From assembly GCF_902806685.2 (NCBI RefSeq), contig NC_048537.1, forward strand, positions 16,452,720 to 16,516,719: 64,000 nucleotides of DNA. The letters are read 5' to 3'. Origin of the DNA: Maniola hyperantus (taxonomy: Eukaryota > Arthropoda > Insecta > Lepidoptera > Nymphalidae). Under the pieces are notes generated by a model. It was given only the letters and a program-made list of their open reading frames with translations. It was not told the DNA's origin and searched no databases. The stretch's first letter is position 1; every line of letters starts with the position of its first letter. Positions 20,301 to 29,918 of this stretch are shown in pieces. A program made the position numbers and the translations under genes.

Positions 20301-22869
20301 TAGAACTGTCACTGTCTGTACTTCTGTAGGTGCCAAACTTGAGCACAGTATTTAAAATTTTGAGTCTTTTGAGTTGAGTCTAATTTAGAATTCATTTTAT
20401 ATCCTTTGGTGCACAGTGTAGAGAAAAACATCAGATCGCCGCCACCGTTATATACTGCCACTGCATAATAAAGTAGAGAAAGTGTAAGAACTGAGTGGCT
20501 ATTCTGTGACTCAAATAGATGACATCATATAAATCTTGATTTTGATCAAAAACATCAGTCTTTACTTTTTCCATTAAAATGTTTCACTAGCTCACACATG
20601 CTTATTAGTTTAATAACCACTAAATACAAATATTGTTAAGCAAAATAGTGATTTTAATCAATATTTCCAGAATACGACAGACACATATTGCGCTATAAGT
20701 TATATCAACAGTTTGTTTGGATATCTGAGTTTGTTGTGGGCTCTTCTCAGACTTGGGCGCGTTTGGAACCCTCGTAGCTTCAGTTTTTAAGTTTGCGTAA
20801 AAATTATCACCACTATATCATCTTACAAATACAACTGACTTTCAAAAAGTGTAATTTATAACCTACAAGCTGATGCCCGCGACTTCGTCCGTGTGGATTT
20901 CCATTTTTCAAAATCCCGCGGGAACTCTTTGATTTCCCGGGATAAAAAGTAGCCTATGTGTTAATATCCAGGGTATAATCTATCTCCATTCCAAGCCAAA
21001 TCTGTCCAGTATTTTTTGCGTGATTGAGTAACAAACATCCAAACATCCACACTTTCATATTTATAATATTAGTAGGATTTTGAATAAACCATTTGATTTG
21101 ATTTGAACATACTTAGCTGGAGTGTCATCCTTTTTCAAAATTTGGATAAGATTCTTCAAAGAATCCTCTCTGTCATACACTGTACCCTTGCCCAGAGCCT
21201 TCATTGAGTAAATAGCATGATAGATGTCCGCCAGCGTGGCATCCTTCTTGTCCAGAGTAGCCACGGGGGGCCCTAGGATGTCAGGCTTGAGGTAGTTCTG
21301 ACAGCCACTCAGCTCTGCTGCATTTGTGAGATAGAATACTTGTTCTATATTCTGGAGATCAATGTTGATCTTTGATATAACCTGCAAACAAAGTCATTCA
21401 CATTTTACAATGAGATGTTGCAATTTTTAGAATAAAGTCATTACCCAAGTACCCTTATTATAAATGCGAAAGTGTATTTGTTTGTTGGTTTGTCCTTCAA
21501 TCACGTCGTTTTAAACTGAGTTGTCGAGTTATCTGTCTGTTTCACTCGCACTTACCTATGACCTGTAAGTGCGAGCGAAACAGACAGATGACTGCCATAG
21601 CTATGAGTGGAGACAGTGCATCACTGTGGAGCAAAGTCAGTATTTACATAACTGACACTAGACTTTTATTACACTTACAACATATAGATTTGTTTGAATG
21701 AAAAAATAGATTACAAGAACTTACATCACAGACATCTGGTATGGGAGCCTTTAGCAACGTCAGACCTTTGAGGGAGTAGTACAATACACCAGCATCTTTG
21801 CTCTTCGCACCTTCCTCCAGGATTCCTTGCAGTCGCTTTACATCTACAGTTCCTTGCAATATTGCATTACTTAAAACGAACAGACTTAACACTGGTAACG
21901 CTGAAATGTTAAAAGTCTATTAATTGCCTACGAATGGGCAAAGGTAGGTACAATATGTGGCAGAAAATATTGTACATCCACCTTTAGACAGAGATAGCGG
22001 TTTCGTAGAGCGTTGTCTCTGTTGTTGACCGACAAAACGTCACATAGGTATGAATGACAGAGACAACGCTCTATAAAGTCAAAATCTCATTCTAAAGGTT
22101 GATGGACAATATTTCTTGCCAGCTACTGTACCTATTGTTTCTATAAAAGGAAGATAATATAAAGCTTAGATTTACATTTAACAGGCTGTTACCGAGTACA
22201 CCACCATACACATACGTACACCAGCAGGGCGATTGTCTAAAACCTGCATCAATCATTATTACAATCTCAATTGTTCTGATTGGCTGAATTTGTGCGATTC
22301 TTATTGCAACAATGCATTGTGGCCAATAGTGAGCGAGCATTAACCAATCAGAGATGATTGCGATCGTGACATTGTAGCTGTCAAACAACTGCGGTAGAGC
22401 CACAGTACGAGTGTGCTGATTACATATTCTTCCTGAGATTAGCAAGTTTCTTTAAGATTTTGTCTCACTGAAAACGTCTGAATTTCATGTAAACAATTAT
22501 TTATTGAAAATTTATAGCTTCTTGAGCGGGATTCAAATTAACAAGTAAGGATGTATGCTTAAAATTCACTTTCTACTCTACCCTGAGGGTTTTCGATAAT
22601 GAAGAAGAAGGGTAGTACCCTTCTTCACTATCGATAATGCCGGCGTTACGCACAGAATGACGTGGCCTTAAAATGTACATACACTAACTATAATTACGTT
22701 TATACATACACGGAGGAATGCTATAACTACAATTAAAGCAAGCATTCCTTCAAAATAATAGCCCTCACTGGAAAAATAGATGTTTTTTTTTCAACTTTTG
22801 TGAAACATTCAGCCACGCTGTTATGGAACTTAGTCCAAAAGTATACCAATACTCACCATAGCGGATCAT
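14364..22869 (-). CDS. Rpn2: ribophorin II, oligosaccharyltransferase subunit (OST delta)
   Basis: A subunit of the ER oligosaccharyltransferase that N-glycosylates nascent proteins. Ten minus-strand exons join in phase: 22857-22869, 21725-21900, 21113-21381, 19852-20013, 19027-19174, 17960-18396, 17273-17423, 16634-16781, 15151-15384, 14364-14506; product 626 aa (human RPN2 is 631). The 13-bp first exon starts MIRY and continues ALPVLSLFVLSNAILQG, a clear signal peptide. A large lumenal region follows (YYSLKGLTLLKAPIPDVC, DIYHAIYSMKALGKGTVYD). The last two exons give three membrane segments, about 540-556 (APLLLLLILWARLGL), 568-590 and 595-613. A short basic tail ends TQKTVR. Introns contain many repeats. 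It is head to head with ATPsynG. I identify the family from overall layout and motifs. Confidence 0.95.
14525..14712 (-). mobile_element. tRNA-derived SINE
   Basis: On minus: gcctcaatagctcaaccggt (A box) and ggttcaaaccccgcccgttg (B box), then a tail ending in a T/A run at 14525. Same family as 25744-25922. It lies in the last Rpn2 intron, beginning 18 bp from exon 10. Confidence 0.8.
14728..14965 (+). repeat. interspersed repeat (LINE 3'-end type)
   Basis: Shares long near-identical text with 18731-18960 (for example acccatacccctttggtttc and cacggccgaagcctcccacc). A shorter related piece is at 51470-51540. Class uncertain. Confidence 0.6.
15430..16110 (+). repeat. composite dispersed repeats in Rpn2 intron
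   Basis: Includes a (gtct)n tract at 15521-15538, the word aaccgactgtcaaaaaggag seen elsewhere (24930, 36440 in reverse), and at 16030-16110 the 3' end of a Helitron-like copy ending gaatcagCTAG/T. Confidence 0.5.
16112..16370. repeat. truncated Helitron-like element followed by dispersed repeat
   Basis: 16112-16210 is the 5' half of the TCTAAATATATAAAAGG subfamily. It then changes to a minus copy of the repeat at 33272-33698 (ccaaatttcatggtcaacg, acagacagacaacagttccg). Confidence 0.6.
16862..17066 (-). mobile_element. Helitron-like element, CTAGCTGAACCGGCG type
   Basis: CTAGctgaaccggcgaactt at the left and atttgcgatgagcaacata toward the right. Its plus-strand relative is 25018-25186. Confidence 0.65.
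17048..17259 (+). mobile_element. Helitron-like element 13 bp from Rpn2 exon 7
   Basis: From about tattagatgtgaaagtgttt to agtcgcgagcatcaaCTAG/T. Rpn2 exon 17273-17423 (minus) has its donor at 17272, so the element starts just 13 bp into that intron without changing the GTGAGA donor. Confidence 0.7.
17451..17585. mobile_element. GC-rich palindromic MITE
   Basis: Left gacaggacaagatgaggca mirrors right attgccatgtcgacctgtc, with central agacgccccgcacacccaca and its complement. It lies in Rpn2 intron 6. Confidence 0.7.
17670..17849 (-). mobile_element. degenerate Helitron-like element
   Basis: gatgatatccgcaacttcgt to ttcgcatttatattaataaa; clearly the common family but with more substitutions than other copies. 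Confidence 0.55.
18731..18960 (+). repeat. interspersed repeat (second copy of 14728-14965 family)
   Basis: Starts with a T-rich run and ends cctcccaccagacata. It is highly similar to the copy at 14728-14965. Confidence 0.6.
19199..19575. mobile_element. ~370-bp palindromic MITE (ATTGGGTATTTGACTCC)
   Basis: aattgggtatttgactccaa at the left, aggaaaatacccaatt at the right. Internal arms mirror each other (aactaggataaaaataatga / tttatcctagtttgtaataa). A second full copy is at 34649-35010. Confidence 0.8.
19700..19830 (+). repeat. LINE 3'-tail type repeat
   Basis: gagcaaccgccgagtttctt and agtacttgtaaagttta words shared with 59820-59945 and, inverted, with 43880-43990. Confidence 0.55.
20700..20855 (+). 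mobile_element. LINE 3' end, same family as 11025-12262
   Basis: ttgtgggctcttctcagact and gcgtttggaaccctcgtagc are the reverse complement of the 3' UTR at 11150-11220. Only the 3' tail is present. Confidence 0.65.
20869..21078 (-). mobile_element. Helitron-like element in Rpn2 intron 3
   Basis: aagctgatgcccgcgacttc to tttataatattagtagga. The terminal CTAG is changed to CAAG. Confidence 0.65.
21531..21589. repeat. 25-bp inverted repeat, 9-nt loop
   Basis: Arms 21531-21555 and 21565-21589 pair over 25 positions with a single A/C mismatch. A Helitron-like 5' fragment (21454-21511) lies just before it. Likely part of a MITE, but only one copy is visible. Confidence 0.75.
21949..22133. mobile_element. 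palindromic MITE, family of 13401-13575
   Basis: ggtacaatatgtggcagaaa at the left and cagctactgtacc at the right, with gagacaacgctctataaagt inside. It lies in Rpn2 intron 1. Confidence 0.7.
22222..22397. mobile_element. dispersed ~175-bp repeat (family C)
   Basis: Begins cagggcgattgtctaaaacc and ends tgtcaaacaactgcggtag. Near-identical copies occur at 37716-37885 and 53608-53790. It contains attgcgatcgtgacattgta. Probably a MITE. Confidence 0.7.
22588..22630. repeat. hairpin in Rpn2 intron 1
   Basis: gaagaaggg and cccttcttc flank a tagta centre, with further imperfect pairing of the flanking cgataatg / actatcg bases. Confidence 0.7.
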
Positions 22870-24214
22870 TTTAGCTTTTATAAAGAAAAACTTAGCCTCT
22901 ATTTCTTTGAAAATTCAATGTTTATACGTTATTGTTCTCTTATTAATTGGAATTTCATTTCTTTTGAACGCCGGCTAGGTCCACTTTTTTTTTTGATAAG
23001 ACAAATTGTCAATTTCAATTTGACAGAAATGCTCGACGTAATCAGTGTTTCCATATGTAAATCGAGAATTACCGTGTTCAAGGGTTAAAATTACCGTGTT
23101 TCTAGATTAAATTACGGTGGATTAGCTAAAAGAATAACGTGTAAATTACCGTGTCATTTTTAAAAGAAAAAACGTCACGAATTTGCTTTTTAATCAACTA
23201 TTAATATTATTCTGAATCTGACTCTCCTAGCATAGCAATATCTTTTTCATATACGGATTTATTCATATTAATATTTTGTTAAATCTCATTAGTTTTACAT
23301 TTTACTCTTTCCTAATTGCTTGAATAAGGACGAAAATAGATTGCTGAGATTTGATGCTTAAACCGAGAGCAAGAGAAATGTTGCCATTACGAAATATGCT
23401 TAGGTGACTGAGATTCGTACTCGTATTACGCAGTATATTATGAATTTTTAACGTGATTTTGTATTACGGTGACACGGTCAAGGTAATGGCCTTATTACCT
23501 TGACGGTAGATTAGGGCTGAATTACGGTGCATCTACGGTAATTACCGTGTACATGGAAACACTGGACGTAATTGACCACTGTTTATATTCTCTTTGGTAG
23601 CTCACACAGATAAATAACTCAACTAAAATCAGGTTTTAATTTGCAAAACCAGAATCCATTCAATGTGAAAAGTCCCTCAAAAATAGCCAGAAACAGAATT
23701 GGTCCAAATATTGGCTAACCAATGAACGCCAGGTTTCGCCAATGAATTTTTATTTATCTGTGATGCTGTAAAATGACAAGATTATGGACGTGTGTGCCAT
23801 AGATTATCTACTATATTGTTTTTTTTTTTTTTTTTTTTTTTAAATTTATTTTACGGCCCTGGATACTATATTGTGTGTGCTATGGACCACAGATCAATAA
23901 CCTATGGACATGCTATGGACATTGGTTTGTGGTTTTTATCGGTGGTTTGTGGACAGGTAGTCATTCATCTAAGGGACACAAGAAATTATTTTCAAGGTTT
24001 ATCCTATATGTTATTGGTCTGTGGCTATTTCATAGACTACAGTCACAGAGTACATTGAATATAGGGTATAAAGACAAGACTACAGTGTATAAAGGGTTAT
24101 TTGCAGTTATTTGTTTGTGGAACTAGAAACACTTTTATAAAATTCTTAAATTAAAATTGGGATCTAAAATTAAAATTAACAAAACCTTCTATTGTTTTAA
24201 TTAATTACAGAACT
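22870..24214. promoter_or_regulatory. shared Rpn2/ATPsynG promoter gap
   Basis: The two ATGs diverge with 1,345 bp between them. A non-autonomous hAT element (23043-23564) splits the gap. An acceptor (ttaattacag, ending 24210) just before the ATPsynG ATG implies a 5' UTR intron whose first exon lies upstream in this gap. A T25 run sits at about 23817-23841. Confidence 0.55.
23043..23564. mobile_element. non-autonomous hAT element with 8-bp target duplication
   Basis: Begins CAGTGTTTCCATATG and ends CATGGAAACACTG, inverted to each other. Both sides carry GACGTAAT (23035-23042 and 23565-23572). An 8-bp target duplication and CAG..CTG ends are hAT hallmarks. The interior repeats attaccgtgt / acggtaat words and has no transposase frame. 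Confidence 0.85.
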
Positions 24215-24651
24215 ATGGCTGCAGCTGCTAAATTACCCTCACTAGTTAACTGTAAGTTACATAGTAACTTTTGTATGATTTCTTAGTTATGTAATTTGTC
24301 TAGTAGGTTATGTTTTTATTTCAATCAATACTTTATTTATTAATGCAAATTTTGTATTTAGACATTGATGATGATGATTTTATTGTTGCAGCGGCTCTTG
24401 CAGCAGCTAGGCCAAAATTCAACATATTTTTACAATACGCGAAGGTAGAACTGACACCACCCAAACTTAGCGATATCCCACAGATCAAGGCTGGTATTGG
24501 TAAACTTATGACTAGCGCCAAGACCGGCGCATGGAAGAACCAGACAGTCAAGCAAGCCACACTTAACACTCTCGTCGGAATGGAGGTGATCTTCTGGTTT
24601 TATGTGGGAGAGTGCATTGGAAAACGCCACATTGTTGGCTACAAAGTTTAA
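24215..24651 (+). CDS. ATPsynG: mitochondrial ATP synthase subunit g
   Basis: A small membrane subunit of the F1Fo ATP synthase Fo sector, involved in dimerisation of the enzyme. Two coding exons, 24215-24251 and 24392-24651, join in phase (the last base T plus CG) to a 98-aa protein starting MAAAAKLPSLVN. It contains ARPKFNIFLQYAKVELTPP and a single hydrophobic segment near the end, GMEVIFWFYVGECIGKR, finishing RHIVGYKV. This order and length are typical for subunit g. A likely third exon is purely 5' UTR. ATTAAA about 45 bp after the stop is a plausible poly(A) signal. It is head to head with Rpn2. Confidence 0.93.
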
Positions 24652-24889
24652 GATTCCATTAAGTGTACTGTAGATATTATGTATATGGCAAAGTAAATTA
24701 TTAAATCAGTTTGTTTTGTTGTTTATTTTTTCTTATTAATTTAATATCATTCAACTAATTTTATTATTCTTGCTAGATTGTTTTTAATTCAAAAATATCA
24801 GCAATGTGAAATACACTTTCTGAAACTAAACTTGTTTGTTTATTCTTGTAACTTGCTATCATTTAATAGTAAAGTAGGTATATAACTTT

Positions 24890-24960
24890 AAGCTAAAAAA
24901 AAAAAAAGATTTTGACAAATTGAGAACCTCCTCCTTTTTTGAACTCGGTTAAAAATACAC
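24890..24960 (-). repeat. short dispersed repeat fragment
   Basis: ttgagaacctcctccttttt matches 36440-36470 and, inverted, 15800-15830. It follows an A-run. Confidence 0.5.
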
Positions 24961-25017
24961 CTGAATTATTTCATTAATTTGTCAAATACTGTTGTTGTAT
25001 AGTTAAGAGAATCTATA

Positions 25018-25186
25018 TATAAAAATGAATGTGTTGCTGATCGCAAATCTCGAGAACAGCTGAACCGATTTCGCTAATACTTTTTTATAATATTCCTTGA
25101 CGTACGAGGATGGTTCTTACAGAGAGAAATTTTTTGAAAAATTGAATGGCCTGTTAGGCGGTACGAAGTTCGCCGGGGCAGCTAGT
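25018..25186 (+). mobile_element. Helitron-like element
   Basis: TCTATATATAAAAATGAATG after A, ending gccggggcagCTAG before T. Complete by the A/T, TC and CTAG rules. Confidence 0.75.
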
Positions 25187-25273
25187 AGGATATAAAAATA
25201 AAACACATTTAAGTATAAACAGCTACATACATTTTATATTAAAACAACTTAATAAATAATAAGTAATAAATAT

Positions 25274-28200
25274 TTATAATGGAGCACACAGTTCCATGAA
25301 ATTGTAAGGATTACAGGTGCTGGCTAGTTTCAGTTCACTCTCCAGCTCCGGTGGCCCTCGCATCCACAATCTGTCTCTGTAGTAGTTGGCACAAGAGATG
25401 AACTCTCTCTCAGTGTACCTTCCTATTTCCACAGGTACAAATGGGTCCAAGTGTTCAAAGCCCTGAGAGCAAATATAATTTTCATTAAAATATTGTTCTA
25501 TCATTTTTTTAAAATATTTTCACAACCTTCCCAAATCCCAAAAAATTTCATAACTAAAAATTTTTTGAGGTCTCAATTAATAAGATGCAATCGATTTAAG
25601 ACTTAATTTGAATTACCTTTTGATAAAGTAAATATTTAGGAAAGTAACTTTCTTGGCGATCTTCAGGTACAGCAAGTACATCTGTCGTGAGAACGACTAC
25701 TCCATTACTCTGTGGAAGATAAATTTCAATTACATAATGTAAAGAGCCTCGATAGCTCAACGGTTAAAGGAGCGGACTGAAAACCGAAAGGTCAGCGGTT
25801 CAAACTCCACCCGTTGCACTATTGTCGTACCTACTCCTAGCACGAGCTTTACCTTAATTGGAGGGGAAAGGGGAATATTAGCCAGCATGATAACCTTGGC
25901 TAATATTCTTTAGAAAAATAATAATAATAATACAAGTTATAATATTATGTAATTTTAGAGCAGATTTTTCAATCGTAGGAATAAAGACATTTCTTACCCA
26001 AGTAACCAAACATCAACCTTACTCAATTGAAGACTTATACTCAACTTATTTGGCTATTGGAAAATTGGTCCGTAAATTAATTACTAATAGTGATATCAGA
26101 TAGTACATTTTTTGTTCATTTGTCTTTCATTAGGCATTTTTCACTCAAAATGAAACATCTGAACCCAAATGAGTCAAAGAGACAAACAAAACAAAACAAT
26201 CACTTGATTGAACATTCAGTTGAATGAACCATCTGATAGTAGGTATAAGTCCCACAAAATTGCTATTAATGCGCGTGGCCGCCATTTTAGTGACGTCAGC
26301 ACTAGACTGAAGTTTAGAGCTGATGGTATATTTTTACTTAAATATAGTCAAATGACGTCATTTCGATGTTAATGAGACATGGTTCCAGCGCAATAGCAAT
26401 TTGCGGGACTTATATCACCTATATAATTTATCAGTACTAACCCAGTCATTTTTTGTGATGTCCATGAATGGTGCAGTGAGACTGACTTCTTCGGGGGTTA
26501 CCTTCTTCTTTGTTGGTGTTCTGAGCCTCGTCAGCGGGTAGAAGAAACTGTTGAAACCATCTATTGCTACAAAAGTCTTGCATCTGTGAAAACAAAACAT
26601 TACTTATCTTTAGTTTTTTATTATTGACTAGCTTATGCTTGCGACTACGTCCGCGTGGACTACACAAATTTGACACCCCTATTTCACCCCCTTAAGGATT
26701 CAATTTTCAAAAATCCTTTATTAACAGATGTCTACGTCATAATATCAATCTGCATGCCAAATTTCAGCCCGTTCCATCCAGTAGTTTGAGCTGTGCGTTG
26801 ATAGATCAGTCAGTCAGTCAGTCACCTTTTCCTTTTATATATTTAAATGTAAATTTTTTTTATACTGAATACAATTTTTTTTATTGTTCTGTTTATTTTT
26901 TTTTTAGGGATCCTTATATTTATGTTATTTTTTTATAGATAACTCATACAATTCAAAGTGCCTTAGTTAAATGGTCTTTGCAATTGAAATTTTAAAAAAA
27001 ATATTACAAGAACATCATACATATTACATATTATCATACTATAGCAATACCTACTTCTTGGATTCGGAAAGAAGTTTAATCTCCTTGATGAGCACTTCTA
27101 TGACGTCACACGCGTACTTCACTCTTGCAATACCATGTTCTACTAGATCGGCCAGCGGCGCCCCTTCCACCGTCTTCTCTCGCTTACTCCACACATACTC
27201 CTTTGATATTTTCAACTGTAATGAAGATGAGATTTATATCTTAGTGTATTTTTATTTGTTCTAATGAAATTTTTTTACAGGCATCAGTGTGACTGAAATG
27301 CTTGTTTGAAATAGGGCAAAAGACTAACATACTTTTTTTTAATAATAATTTCTTATTTTATAGTTCTACCATTTTACACAATAACATTATTAAGTCCCTG
27401 TGAATAACTCCGGCTTCGTAAGTACAGCCGGAAATATTTATAATGGAAATACTTACGATAGTTTAAATGCTTAAGTAGTAAATACCTACGGCAACAACCC
27501 ACAGCAAAAATGTATGATTTTTTAAGACTATAAGTCATTATTACTTGAAATGAAACGTTATTAATTTATTTACTAACTTACATCGCCTGTTTTTAAGAGC
27601 ACTTGATTCTGCATCTTGAAGTGCAGCAGCCAGGCAGCAGCGTCCAGCGGTATGTCAACAAAACCTTCCTTAGTCTGTGAGTTGGACATTTCCTTGTGAC
27701 GAGGCACCCTCCGCAACCACTCTGACACTGTAAGATAAATTACTCATGTATACTAATACTAGATGATGCCCGCGACTTCGTCCGTGTGGAATTAGGATTT
27801 TAAAAATCCTGTGGGAACTCTTCAATTTTCCGGAATAAAAAGTAGCCTATGTCCTTCCCCGGGATGCAAGTTATATCTGTACCAAATTTCGTCATAATCG
27901 GTTGAACGGTTGAGCCGTGAAAAGCTAGCAGATAGACAGACAGACTGACACACTTTCGCATTTATAATAGTAGTATGGATTACAGGGAAAGAATGCGAAT
28001 TTTGTGAGTATGTGTGTGTGTGGAGGGTAATCTTTGTTACTACTGCAACTATTTGATTTATTTTTTTGCTATTTGAAAGGTAAATTATTCCAGATGGTCA
28101 TTATTATAAGATTGTTGTTAACTCCGACAAAATGATGATTCAAAAGAAATTATTACAGAAACAAACTCACAATAGGCAAAAAGACAAAGAAAAATATATC

Positions 28201-29431
28201 TTTTGCCTTACTATTCTTGAATAAATACAACAAAATATTGATGCCATAGGAATAATAAAAGTACAATTATTTGATTATAATTTTTATAACCGATGCTGAC
28301 ATGGAATATTTCAAAAAAAGTGAAACATTATTAATTTTTTGGTACATTAAACAATCTTTGCAATTATTCTCAACAAAAAAAAGTTAATACAGTTGTTTCT
28401 AATACAGTTTTTATAAAATTAAAACACTTACCCCAAGGTATATGAACAATCAGAAAGCCATCCTCATGTGCATAGTGCAACAAATGAGCTAGAGTCAATG
28501 ACTTTCCTGTTCCCTTTTCACCATCTGATACATTGCTAAGGAAGATTTTAACATTCAATTATTATTTACTAGCTGATGCCAGTGACTTTGTCAGCATGGA
28601 TATAGGTTTTTAAAAATCCTATGGGAACTATTCGATTTTCCAGGATAAAAGTAGGCTATGTCACTTTCCAGGTCTTAAACTATACCTATGCAATATATGA
28701 CTTCAATCCGTTGCTCCATTGCAACGTGATTGAAGAAAAAATCAACAAACAAACACACTTTCACATTTATGATACGGGTAGTGACACCATCAAAAGACAA
28801 TCTTTTCTTGGCTTTTAACATGTGTTGTAGGTACATTGATATCTTTCAAAAACTCAGCAGTAGCTGTTAGCAGCAAAAACCTTCAGCAAATATGCAGTAT
28901 CGATTTTTAGGTCTGTTTGCACATAACTCTGGAATGTTAGAATAGAGTAGAATATAAGACTGATGTTTTAACCATTAGCTGGCTAGCGCTGATTAGGATA
29001 TTAAAGGATACACAGCACATATCTGATAGCCGGTTTATCAAAGTCAGTTGCCTTAATACAGTTGATGATATCCAGAGCTGGGAGCCGGACCATCAGTGCA
29101 GTCTCTGTGAACGTCTTAGTCTGTTTCGTAAAGCTCTTGGGTAAGCCGCCGTGTGTAAACAGTTGCTTGCATAAATCATTGTTCATAGTGTAGAAAAGGC
29201 CTACGTGATTTTCATTTTGCTGGATCTAAAATGGAAAAAGTTTGTCATCCTGATTGAGTGATTTTCCTAGTCATTACGATAACATGACGACACTAATATT
29301 TATAAAATAACCAATACTTTAAATGATATATATGTAGTTGCAAAAGTACTTACAGGTGAAGACTCAGATGTTCTGAATGTAATAGCTTGAGAGTATCGAC
29401 GACTTAAGAACCTTATATTACGGGACAACAT
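25274..29431 (-). CDS. mRpS29: mitochondrial small-subunit ribosomal protein mS29 (DAP3)
   Basis: GTP-binding protein of the mitochondrial small ribosomal subunit, known in vertebrates as death-associated protein 3. Eight minus-strand exons join in phase: 29354-29431, 29012-29225, 28432-28524, 27582-27727, 27055-27215, 26442-26583, 25617-25709, 25274-25462; product 371 aa (human 398). The N-terminus, MLSRNIRFLSRRYSQA, is a typical mitochondrial presequence. The P-loop GEKGTGKS is at residues 99-106 and a Walker B-like VAIDGFN at 236-242. Other family phrases: EYVWSKREKT, GIARVKYACDVI, GFEHLDPFVPV. The exon 2/3 join (donor at 29011, acceptor before 28524) was chosen because it alone restores RYVLYGEKGTGKS. 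Transcribed in the same direction as uri, 490 bp downstream of it. Confidence 0.95.
25744..25922 (+). mobile_element. tRNA-derived SINE, best copy
   Basis: Polymerase III A box (tagctcaacggttaaagga) and B box (ggttcaaactc) in tRNA-like spacing, then a unique body (cctactcctagcacgagct) and tail ctaatattctttag(aaaataat)n. Other copies: 6196-6357, 14525-14712. Confidence 0.85.
26249..26412. mobile_element. MITE with AAGTCCCRC termini
   Basis: aagtcccacaaaattgctat at the left and agcaatttgcgggactt at the right, flanked by tat/tat. Same family as 12575-12742. It ends about 30 bp from mRpS29 exon 6. Confidence 0.8.
26628..26848 (-). mobile_element. Helitron-like element, (TCAG)n subfamily
   Basis: CTAGcttatgcttgcgacta through gatagatcagtcagtcagtc to cttttatatatttaa. 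Confidence 0.7.
27759..27979 (-). mobile_element. Helitron-like element in mRpS29 intron 3
   Basis: CTAGatgatgcccgcgactt to ttataatagtagtatgga, flanked by A/T. A (gtgt)n-rich region follows at 28010-28022. The remainder of the intron to 28431 is unremarkable AT-rich sequence. Confidence 0.75.
28569..28784 (-). mobile_element. Helitron-like element in mRpS29 intron 2
   Basis: CTAGctgatgccagtgactt to acatttatgatacgggta, the attgaag..caacaaac subfamily. Confidence 0.7.
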
Positions 29432-29918
29432 CGTATGTGTTCCTTCCTTTCCACTTTTTTATTTATAATAGTCTATTTTATTCGTAATTTTTAAAAATTA
29501 ATCCTAACCTAAAAATGACTAAATGATAATAATAAACATACAACTGTATAAAAGAAACATTAATCTATGAAAAGAAATTGACTTTACGGCTCTGGCTTCT
29601 AGCCCTCGGACAACAGCTGTCAATTTCTACCACAGAGCAATAACGCAGATAGAACCTTAGAACTAATATTTATCTATGGATTTTTTAAACTGGGTTTACG
29701 GCTCTGGGTTCTAGCCTTTTATCTATGGAAACAAGGTATTGCGATCAAAGAGCATGCAATATTACGATGGAATGGTGATCGGCGAGGCATCTGGCATCTC
29801 AAGATTCCTTAGGCCTTCCACTACTTTAACACTATAAGAAATAAAAAAGCGTAGCATTTATCTACATATTTCCCGAAAAATAAAATATAATTGACCTTTG
29901 TTTAGCAGAAAAACTTTA
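29432..29918. promoter_or_regulatory. uri-mRpS29 spacer: uri 3' end and mRpS29 promoter
   Basis: 486 bp between uri stop (29919) and mRpS29 start (29431). A pair of near-identical words, acggctctggcttctagcc (29587) and acggctctgggttctagcc (29699), occurs here, and a looser relative at 32092. Nothing else is recognisable. Confidence 0.4.

Noticed and set aside
22092..22445. 117-codon minus open frame
   Set aside because: Lies across dispersed repeat family C and its flanks; the same text appears at two other places.
23792..24126. Two overlapping open frames starting near the poly-T run before ATPsynG
   Set aside because: Low-complexity, no family features, and located in the promoter/5' UTR intron of ATPsynG.
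28370..28558. 62-codon open frame starting MNVKIFLSNVSDGEKG
   Set aside because: Its end part is the mRpS29 P-loop exon; the first residues are intron. The correct join (29012 to 28524) restores RYVLYGEKG.
29013..29019. Alternative mRpS29 exon 2 donors GTGCTG (29018) and GTGTAT (29013)
   Set aside because: The first gives the wrong phase and the second inserts NVSD before the P-loop; the GTATCC donor at 29011 gives the conserved join.
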